Shown piece by piece: positions 57,506-64,000 of a DNA stretch of 64,000 nucleotides. A program made the position numbers and the translations under genes. The stretch is taken from contig NZ_JAIVFT010000001.1 in the NCBI RefSeq assembly GCF_020829665.1, positions 248,001 to 312,000 of the forward strand, given 5' to 3'. Position 1 is the stretch's first letter. Every line of letters begins with the position of its first letter. Source of the DNA: Nostoc sp. CHAB 5824 (GTDB taxonomy: Bacteria; Cyanobacteriota; Cyanobacteriia; Cyanobacteriales; Nostocaceae). The notes under the pieces were generated by a model. That model ran no database searches and was not told the origin of the DNA. It saw nothing but the letters and a program-made list of their open reading frames with translations.

Positions 57506-57886
57506 ATGAGGCAGATTTTTTTAAGCGTAGCTGCCATTTTAGGCGGTTTGTCAGTTGCTGCTGGTGCTTTTGCTTCCCATGCCTTGCGGGAAAAAATTAG
57601 TGAGCGAGCGCTAGAAATTTTTGAAACCGGCGCTCGTTACCAAATGTATCATGCTCTAGCACTTTTTCTCGTAGCACTATTAATTAGTCGCACTGAATTT
57701 CCTGAACCTACTCTCGTAGCCAGTGGATGGCTATTTATCATTGGCATTGCTATTTTCTCAGGTAGCTTGTACGCCCTTAGCTTAACCGGTATTAAATCCT
57801 TGGGAGCGATTGCACCACTAGGCGGCGCAGCCTTGATTGCCGGTTGGGGTGCTTTAGCTTTAGCCGCTTGGAATTTGAAGTTGTAA
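57506..57886 (+). CDS. DUF423 family small membrane protein
   Basis: 126 residues, four helices. Family pattern: LSVAAILGGLSVAAGAFASH then ALREKISERALEIFETGARYQMYHAL in sequence, and LSLTGIKSLGAIAPLGGAAL near the end. The YgdD/DUF423 proteins are small inner-membrane proteins of unknown function. No operon partner is evident. Confidence 0.88.
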   Translation: MRQIFLSVAAILGGLSVAAGAFASHALREKISERALEIFETGARYQMYHALALFLVALLISRTEFPEPTLVASGWLFIIGIAIFSGSLYALSLTGIKSLGAIAPLGGAALIAGWGALALAAWNLKL

Positions 57887-58229
57887 AAAAGTTAGAAGTT
57901 AGGAGTTAGGAGTTAAAAACTCTTAACTCCATTTGTTGGAGGCTCAATTTCCTCTTTTATACAGGGGATTTTATATGAATAGACCACATACAAACTTTCA
58001 TTAAACCCGTGCAGACCGATTTTGTTTCTGTGCAAGATGAACCACGATTTCTAATCGCTAGGTATTTTTTATAAAGTAGGACGCACCCAATATTTTTCAA
58101 CAAACAGGATTGCCAAATTCATAGAACTTATTTCCGTAGTTTTACAGAAGCCACGAATACAAGAAAACAATAAACTGCACAAGTATATTACTAAATAAAA
58201 AATTTCCATTTGTAATATTATTCAGACCC

Positions 58230-59120
58230 ATGAAACGGCGCAACTTTCTTTGGTATTCGCTACTGTTTGCTGCTGGTTGCACAACAGGAGTAAGATCCAC
58301 TAAGAATAGCTCAGATCAGATGGCAATAACTGCACCAAAAAATCTAAAATTTGCAGTTACAGATGTTACTGGAATTAAAGGCTTACAACAAGATTATGGA
58401 CTTTTTCGCACCACATTAGAAGAGATATTAGGTATAAAAATTGAGTTTTTTCCTGTAGAAAATCCCACAGCAGCAGCACCAGCACTGTTATCGGGAGAGG
58501 TGGATATTGTATTTGCAGGGCCTTCAGAATACTTGATTTTGAATGCTAGAGCAAAGGCTATTCCTATAATTGCCATTGAGCGCCCGAACTACCATTCGAT
58601 TATTGTAGTTCGTGCAGATAGCAAAATTAAATTATTAGCTCAATTGAAAGGCAAAACAATTGCCATGCGAAAAATTGGCTCAACTTCTGGGCATCTTGCT
58701 CCTACAAAGCTACTGATAGATGCTGGATTAGATCCAAAAACTGACTTCAAAACTGTCATGTTGGATGATAAAGGAGTACAAGCCCTAAAAAAAGGTGAGG
58801 TAGATGCTTGGGCGGTTGCATCTGACACATACAAGAACATTTTGGAATCTGAGGGTTTACTTGAAAAGGATTTTTCTATAATTTTTAAAGGACCATTACT
58901 TCCTCGTGATGTATTTGTTGCTAGTAACCAATTGGCATCTAGCTTTATAGAAGATATGCGATCGCGCATGATTAAGCATCAGGATAAACTAATTCAAAGT
59001 TTGGTGACTGCTAAAGCGAACCAAAAATATAAAGGAAGCAAATTAGTTATAGCAAATGATGCTGATTATAATATGATTCGTGAAGTTTATCAAAAAATCG
59101 GCCAAGGAAATTTTTTATAA
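58230..59120 (+). CDS. PhnD-like periplasmic binding lipoprotein
   Basis: 296 residues. N terminus is a lipoprotein signal (LWYSLLFAAGC; C17 lipidated). The rest is a type-2 periplasmic binding fold of the phosphate/phosphite/phosphonate (PhnD) family: LKFAVTDVTGIKGLQQDYGL, GEVDIVFAGPSEYLIL, LKGKTIAMRKIGSTSGHLAP and KKGEVDAWAVASDTYK. It lacks neighbouring PhnC/PhnE transport genes. Instead a histidine kinase gene starts 19 bp later, so it probably supplies ligand information to the kinase rather than to a transporter. Ligand unknown. Confidence 0.88.
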   Translation: MKRRNFLWYSLLFAAGCTTGVRSTKNSSDQMAITAPKNLKFAVTDVTGIKGLQQDYGLFRTTLEEILGIKIEFFPVENPTAAAPALLSGEVDIVFAGPSEYLILNARAKAIPIIAIERPNYHSIIVVRADSKIKLLAQLKGKTIAMRKIGSTSGHLAPTKLLIDAGLDPKTDFKTVMLDDKGVQALKKGEVDAWAVASDTYKNILESEGLLEKDFSIIFKGPLLPRDVFVASNQLASSFIEDMRSRMIKHQDKLIQSLVTAKANQKYKGSKLVIANDADYNMIREVYQKIGQGNFL

Positions 59121-59139
59121 TAGTATAGTCGATAAATAA

Positions 59140-60999
59140 ATGATAGCTGCTACGAAACATTTTGCTAAAAGGATTTTTATATTACTTAGTAATTTTGGCG
59201 ATAACTGGAATATCGCTAAAAAGATTAGTTATGGGTATACTCTAGCAGTTAGTATTGCTTTCATAGGTACAATAAGTGGTTTATTACTTGCATACCGCTA
59301 TGAAACACTTGCTCAACAGCAGTTAGATTTATCTTATCAACAACAATCTCTATTAAAAGATTTAGAAAATTCAATAATCAGAGTGCGACTACATCCACAA
59401 AGATTAGTTACTGTTTTAGAAAATTCTATTTGGTTAGAGTTTGAGAAAAATAGATTTCTTGATGAAATGAGTCAAGTTAATCATCAGTTATCAAAACTAG
59501 AAACTTTGGTAAATACTTATGCTAATGATTCAAAAATAAATAATAAAGATTTATTAAAATTATTGAATAATTATAAAAAACATACAAAAATATATACTCA
59601 AATAGTAAAAGACTTTTGGCAGCAGATTGAAAATAATCAGTTATCAACAAAAAAAACAAAGATTGACCAGCAAGAGTTACTGATTTTTTTCAAAAAAGAA
59701 GTTAATATTTCTGTTGAATTTGAGAAACTTTCAGATGAGCTAATTCGGATTATAGGATATTCTGAAATTCAAAAAAAACAAGCGAATGCTAGTTTTGATA
59801 GTGCCCAAAAGTTGCGAATTAAAGTTATTATTGGAAGTATGCTGTTATCAGCTGCGATCGCAGCTATACTAGCTGTATATACCAGTAGATTAATTGCCCG
59901 TCCCTTACAAATAGTTACTACCGTTGCCAGAAAAATCACGCAAGAGTCAAATTTCCAACTTAGAGCTAATGTTACAAGCAACGATGAAGTAGGGACATTA
60001 GCTACTTCCCTCAATCAATTGGTGGAATGGGTAGGAGATTATACCCAGGAACTAAAGCTAGCTCGCCAAAATTTAGAGCAACGAGTAGAAGAGCGAACCC
60101 AAGAATTAGAACTAGCTCGTCAAAGTTTAGAGCAACGCGTAGAAGAACGAACCCAAGAACTTCAAAAAACCTTGCAAGACTTAAAAGAAGCTCAAGGGCA
60201 ATTAATTCAAACAGAAAAAATGTCTTCTCTTGGGCAGATGGTAGCAGGGATAGCTCATGAAATTAATAATCCTGTTAACTTTATTTATGGGAATATTGAA
60301 TGCGCCAGTGACTATACTCAAGATTTACTTAATCTAGTGAGTTTATATCAGCAACACTACCCAAATCCTATCTACTTAATAGAAGAAAATATTGAAGAGA
60401 TTGATTTAAATTTCATTCATAAAGATTTGCCCAGCCTACTTGCTTCTATGAAAATCGGTGCTGAACGCATTCGAGAAATTGTGTTATCTTTGCGGAACTT
60501 TTCCCGATTAGATGAAGCTGATATGAAAGAGGTAGATATTCATGAAGGAATTGATAATACCCTGTTAATTCTGAATCACAGACTTCAACGAGAAATTGAA
60601 GTAATTAAAAAATATCGAGATTTACCCTTGGTTGAGTGTTATCCAGCACAACTTAACCAAGTATTTATGAATATTTTGAGTAATGCCATAGATGCTCTGC
60701 TAGATCAAAAAGCTCATTCAGTTCAAAGTAAACAGATTATTATAGATACATTAAATATAGATGATATTTATATCAAAGTAGGGATCAAAGATAACGGCTT
60801 TGGAATTCCACCAGAGATTAAAAGTAAACTGTTTGACCCTTTTTTCACAACTAAGCCAGTGGGTAAAGGTACTGGGTTAGGTTTAAGTATTTGTTATCAG
60901 ATAATTGATAAACACAAAGGTAAAATAGAAGTAATGTCAGAATCTGAAAAAGGGACAGAGTTTGCAATCTTTTTACCTATTAAAACACAAACAAATTAG
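59140..60999 (+). CDS. Sensor histidine kinase with HAMP, partnered with a binding protein
   Basis: 619 residues. Two membrane helices (about 33-52 and 228-247) bracket a helical extracytoplasmic sensor region of about 175 residues. HAMP follows (to about 300), then a coiled coil with a duplicated unit [17 protein letters not shown]. HisKA has GIAHEINNP (phosphoacceptor H373) and HATPase has [10 protein letters not shown] and [12 protein letters not shown]. It is 19 bp downstream of the PhnD-like lipoprotein, so the two likely form a binding-protein-gated sensor. No response regulator is encoded nearby. The C-terminal half closely matches the kinase at 25281 and the pseudogene at 24096. Confidence 0.92.
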   Translation: MIAATKHFAKRIFILLSNFGDNWNIAKKISYGYTLAVSIAFIGTISGLLLAYRYETLAQQQLDLSYQQQSLLKDLENSIIRVRLHPQRLVTVLENSIWLEFEKNRFLDEMSQVNHQLSKLETLVNTYANDSKINNKDLLKLLNNYKKHTKIYTQIVKDFWQQIENNQLSTKKTKIDQQELLIFFKKEVNISVEFEKLSDELIRIIGYSEIQKKQANASFDSAQKLRIKVIIGSMLLSAAIAAILAVYTSRLIARPLQIVTTVARKITQESNFQLRANVTSNDEVGTLATSLNQLVEWVGDYTQELKLARQNLEQRVEERTQELELARQSLEQRVEERTQELQKTLQDLKEAQGQLIQTEKMSSLGQMVAGIAHEINNPVNFIYGNIECASDYTQDLLNLVSLYQQHYPNPIYLIEENIEEIDLNFIHKDLPSLLASMKIGAERIREIVLSLRNFSRLDEADMKEVDIHEGIDNTLLILNHRLQREIEVIKKYRDLPLVECYPAQLNQVFMNILSNAIDALLDQKAHSVQSKQIIIDTLNIDDIYIKVGIKDNGFGIPPEIKSKLFDPFFTTKPVGKGTGLGLSICYQIIDKHKGKIEVMSESEKGTEFAIFLPIKTQTN

Positions 61000-61031
61000 T
61001 ACCGTTATCTATAGGTAACCACAAGCACCGC

Positions 61032-61148
61032 GTTTTAAAACACGGTAGTTGGGCAACTCGTCCTTGGGTACTGCGTTTTAGTTTTCGCAATTGGTATCAT
61101 CCTGGTGTGCGTCAGATATTCGTAAGGTTTCGCTGTGCTGCTGATTAA
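61032..61148 (+). pseudogene. egtB: C-terminal remnant of an egtB-type gene
   Basis: 38 codons in one frame: [20 protein letters not shown], then [18 protein letters not shown] and a stop. This is the end of the formylglycine-generating-enzyme fold found in EgtB, the iron enzyme that joins trimethylhistidine to a thiol. Two conserved Gly have changed: GGSW is KHGSW and GFRC is RFRC. The preceding frame to the left has no family sequence. It ends 190 bp before egtD, its normal partner, which supports the identity. The rest was probably deleted, ending next to the histidine kinase gene. Confidence 0.75.
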
Positions 61149-61223
61149 ATAACAGGTTAGCAATAGTATTTAAGCGCTTACTTGCTGTCATTTGAAGCGG
61201 GAAATACCTAAAAATACCTTTAA

Positions 61224-61247
61224 TGCTTGAGCAATATTGCTCAAGCA
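61224..61247. terminator. Perfect palindrome between egtB remnant and egtD
   Basis: A 24-bp perfect palindrome centred on GAGCAATATTGCTC. It could terminate transcription from upstream or bind a dimeric regulator of egtD, whose start is 92 bp downstream. The following T tract is short. Confidence 0.5.
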
Positions 61248-61338
61248 TGATTTTATTAGCTATAGCTATGTGTTTCACTGATTGGGGTATAGGTCTCTCA
61301 TCAAAGGTAACTTATTATGCCAAGCATACGGAGGTTTT

Positions 61339-62370
61339 ATGTCGATATCTAAAGCTGTTAACAAGAATGTTACTCAAAACACTGTTGAAAAGCGCTTGCA
61401 GATACAGCGTTTGCTAGGAACAACTCAAATAGTTGCATCTAGTACTGGGAATGATGTGGTGAAGGGATTAACTCAAACACCTAAATCTCTACCTCCCTGT
61501 TACTTTTATGATGACTGTGGTTCTGAGCTATTTGAGCAAATCTGTGATTTACCAGAATATTACCTCACACGCACAGAAACAAAGATTTTACAGCAATATG
61601 CTAGTGAAATTGCTAATATAACCGGCGCTTGTGAATTGGTAGAACTTGGCAGTGGCAGTTCTACCAAAACCCGCATTTTACTAGATGCCTACCAGCAGCT
61701 AGGCTATCCCCTGCACTACCTACCAATTGATGTGTGTGCAGGGATGTTGGAAAGTAGTGCCAAGCAGTTATTAGGAGATTATCCCTTACTGCAAGTTTAT
61801 GCACTAGCAGGAACCTATGAATTAGCCCTTGCACAACTCCTACCGACGCAATTACCCAGTCGGATGATTTGTTTTGTTGGTAGCAGTTTAGGTAATCTTA
61901 CACCTAGTGAGTGTGATGTGTTCTTCTCTCAAATTACAAAAGCCCTACAAGTAGGTGAGTATTTCTTGCTAGGGATAGATTTACGAAAGCCGAAACAGAT
62001 TTTGGAACCAGCTTATAACGACAGCCAGGCAGTGACGGCAGCATTTAACCTCAATATGCTAGAGCATTTAAATCAGCGATTTGAGGGAAATTTTGATACC
62101 ACGCAGTTTGAACACTGGGCGTTTTACAATGAAAGTGAGCATCAGATAGAAATGCATTTACGCAGCGTGCGATCGCAAATTGTAGAATTACGCGCTCTTA
62201 ACCTCAAGGTTAATTTTGCACTAGGCGAGACTATCCTCACCGAAATTTCCCGCAAATTTGACCTCAATACTATCAAGCAGCAACTTACCGCACAGGGTTT
62301 ATTACCTCTTCATGTGTGGACAGATCCAAATCAATGGTTTGGTTTATTGCTCTGTCAGTTGCAAGCATAA
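61339..62370 (+). CDS. egtD: L-histidine N-alpha-methyltransferase EgtD
   Basis: 343 residues from ATG 61339 (MSISKAVNKNVTQ), chosen because CGGAGG lies just upstream; the frame is open to 61282. EgtD trimethylates histidine with SAM to make hercynine, the first step to ergothioneine. Family landmarks: CYFYDDCGSELFEQICDLPE, YYLTRTETKIL, LVELGSGSSTKTRILLDAY (motif I), FVGSSLGNL and FNLNMLEHLNQRFEG. An intact egtB is not in this window, only its C-terminal remnant, so the pathway may be incomplete here or finished by another gene. Confidence 0.92.
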   Translation: MSISKAVNKNVTQNTVEKRLQIQRLLGTTQIVASSTGNDVVKGLTQTPKSLPPCYFYDDCGSELFEQICDLPEYYLTRTETKILQQYASEIANITGACELVELGSGSSTKTRILLDAYQQLGYPLHYLPIDVCAGMLESSAKQLLGDYPLLQVYALAGTYELALAQLLPTQLPSRMICFVGSSLGNLTPSECDVFFSQITKALQVGEYFLLGIDLRKPKQILEPAYNDSQAVTAAFNLNMLEHLNQRFEGNFDTTQFEHWAFYNESEHQIEMHLRSVRSQIVELRALNLKVNFALGETILTEISRKFDLNTIKQQLTAQGLLPLHVWTDPNQWFGLLLCQLQA

Positions 62371-62477
62371 AGCAAATCAGGCTATGCCTCACATATATAG
62401 CGGTTCTCAATTGAGTCCAATATAGACCTAACAAAAGCAGCTCCAACCTTTGTAGCGTTAAAGAATAACACTCAAAA

Positions 62478-62500
62478 CCTCTCTCCTAAAAGGAGAGAGG
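62478..62500. terminator. Hairpin downstream of egtD
   Basis: CCTCTCTCCT and AGGAGAGAGG arms with a 3-base loop, 107 bp beyond the egtD stop. No T run follows, so it may be a dispersed hairpin with only a processing role. Confidence 0.5.
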
Positions 62501-62679
62501 CCAAAGTATATTGCATACAGACGAGAAGCGCTATAAATTATATTCACCCCACCCTAACAAGAGAGAACAATTAGAATCTCCCTCACATAAGTAGTATTTT
62601 CACCAGGCAAGATTGTATATTATGTGTTGATGAATATCTCTATCAGCCCAAATGAGTAAACTAAATATTTAGCCCCTGA

Positions 62680-63012
62680 TTATTGCTGCATCGAAGGTGT
62701 GGGAAAAATTCTACTGAATATAGGAACCCGTGGCTGCAGCTTAGTTGCAGTTATATTGGCATTATCAGCTATATTGGCATTAGTACCAGAAGAGTTATTG
62801 GCTGCCTCAGAGAGGATAGGTGACTTGCTATTAGTAGAATTTGCAAAATCACTCAATTGGATAGCCGAAGATGAATTTGAAGATATGGAAGTAATATTAT
62901 CAGTATTTTGGTTGTTGGATTTTACCGGAGTTTCAGCTTGAGATGGAGTAATAATGAAAGTCGAGCTTGTTCCTAATACCAGTATTAGCAGATTAGAAAT
63001 ATATTGTCGCAT
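62680..63012 (-). CDS. Small secreted protein, unknown function
   Basis: 110 residues. A signal peptide (MRQYISNLLILVLGTSSTFI, then ITPSQA and a likely cleavage before ETP) precedes a low-complexity Asn/Ser/Ile/Ala-rich region (about residues 30-90). The end has VPIFSRIFPTP. No fold or family recognised. Could be a small surface or matrix protein. The ATG is at 63012. Confidence 0.5.
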   Translation of the reverse strand: MRQYISNLLILVLGTSSTFIITPSQAETPVKSNNQNTDNITSISSNSSSAIQLSDFANSTNSKSPILSEAANNSSGTNANIADNANITATKLQPRVPIFSRIFPTPSMQQ

Positions 63013-64000
63013 GGGGATTTGTCAAATCGGTTAGTAAATGTTTAAATTTTCAACAAGTTGTATTTGTTCTTAGTTGGAAATAAAATCGTGATTTTTTAAG
63101 ATAACTCACTCCGCTGTCAAAGAAAACCTGATTACAGTGATTTTCAGATGAATACACTACTAGCGTATGCTTCAGCTTTGAACGCAGATGAGTACATCGA
63201 TTCAGTCACAAAAAGTTAACCTTTTCAGTTACTTTTCCTACAAGGTAAGGGAAAGTTAAACTCTGCTATCTTTTTAAGAGAGGGATTATTCTAGAATACG
63301 GAATCGATCTTATAGAGAATCTGCAAATAGATACACCTGGAATAATTAACGTTTATTCATCAACTAAGCCAGCACAACTATTAATAATTTAGTTGTATTT
63401 GTATTCTGATTTAAAGAGGAATTTTACTGAACTTTTTAAAAAACATGATTTCTAGCAAATTAGTTATTAACTCGCATATTTAATGATCTACAACCAACAA
63501 TATATAAAGTTTTAATAAAACGTAAGTTTTATGAAGTGCCTTTCATAAAAATACGTGTATGCGTTCAGGGATGGATACTAATCCGCCTATGTTATGGAAA
63601 TACTGATAAAATTGTTTGCTTACAGCAGTCCTAAATTATTAATGAAATTCTCCATTTGATAATTTTCGCAATTCAAATAGAATTGCTAGGTGAGCTTATC
63701 CATAGACATCCTAAAGCAGCCTTCCGTTTCTATCACACAAGTCAGCCAACAATTAAAGGGTAATTTTTATTTATGGGTAAGTAAACAAGCAGTGTGGAAG
63801 CGCTCAATGAGCAAGTATACGCCCAACTATTTTTAACTCCTAGTTCTCGCTTAGTTGGGGCTTTTCCCCACCGACAGCTACAGCGCCATTGATAATGATG
63901 GTATCCGTTAAGTTAATACAGCAGTTTTCAGTTATTTAAACCACGACTGAGACGGGGAGTAGGGAGTCGTATAGTTCAATTAATTCCTTTAAAAGCACTG
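63013..64000. other. Gene-free region to the window edge
   Basis: 988 bp with no protein-like frame longer than about 25 codons on either strand, no tRNA or clear terminator. AT-rich, with no GCGATCGC octamer. Probably regulatory or decayed DNA. Confidence 0.4.

Noticed and set aside
63148..63219. 23-codon frame starting MNTLLAYASALNADEYID
   Set aside because: Short, with no ribosome binding site or neighbouring genes; expected by chance in 1 kb of open DNA.

Overview
The window comes from a filamentous, probably Nostoc-like (Nostocales) cyanobacterium. Evidence: oxygenic-photosynthesis genes (petN, chlM), a three-gene pntAA-pntAB-pntB transhydrogenase operon, a ycf46-type AAA gene, a GH100 neutral invertase, very many HIP1 octamers (GCGATCGC), and the short palindromic and tandem repeats that crowd Nostoc chromosomes. 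No rRNA, tRNA, CRISPR array or intact insertion sequence was found.

Layout. 1-4.2 kb: 3' part of a caspase/STAND/WD40 signalling gene, with 14 repeats of exactly 126 bp. 4.2-5.4 kb: repeat-rich DNA enclosing a HicBA toxin-antitoxin pair. 5.4-8.5 kb: a UPF0182 membrane protein. 8.9-10.5 kb: small unknown genes, one resembling a double-glycine-leader peptide. 10.7-15.7 kb: leftward invertase plus SDR operon, a lipoprotein methyltransferase and an amino-acid permease. 16-24 kb: membrane and secreted proteins, Mn superoxide dismutase and TspO. 24-28.4 kb: a decayed histidine kinase, petN with a small membrane protein, and a four-GAF histidine kinase whose first GAF has cyanobacteriochrome cysteines. 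28.5-32.3 kb: DUF29 protein, fused and intact toxin-antitoxin genes, and a truncated ATPase. 32.4-35.4 kb: pnt operon. 36-40.4 kb: rpmH-rnpA-PH-yidC-jag-yceD housekeeping cluster, then a dead AAA gene and ycf46. 42.7-48 kb: SH3 and peptidoglycan-binding proteins and sbcC. 48.3-53.2 kb: a 21-bp tandem array, a two-gene NLR system and an HNH endonuclease pair. 53.4-57.9 kb: cation/proton antiporter, chlM, a conserved unknown and a DUF423 protein. 58.2-62.4 kb: PhnD-like binding protein plus histidine kinase, an egtB remnant and egtD. The last 1.6 kb holds one small secreted protein and no other recognisable gene.

The most interesting system is at 48963-52434. A 135-residue helical protein and a 926-residue NB-ARC/TPR protein carry matching motifs, at the C terminus of the first and the N terminus of the second, built around Q-V-G-x-I-x-A. 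This is the arrangement of bacterial amyloid-signalling pairs, in which an NLR sensor templates a Bell-type membrane or cell-death effector. The caspase-STAND-WD40 gene at the left edge belongs to the same functional class. Other notable points are gene decay (histidine kinase, AAA ATPase, egtB, a fused antitoxin-toxin, an ATPase truncated against a PIN module) and repeat elements that have entered reading frames.
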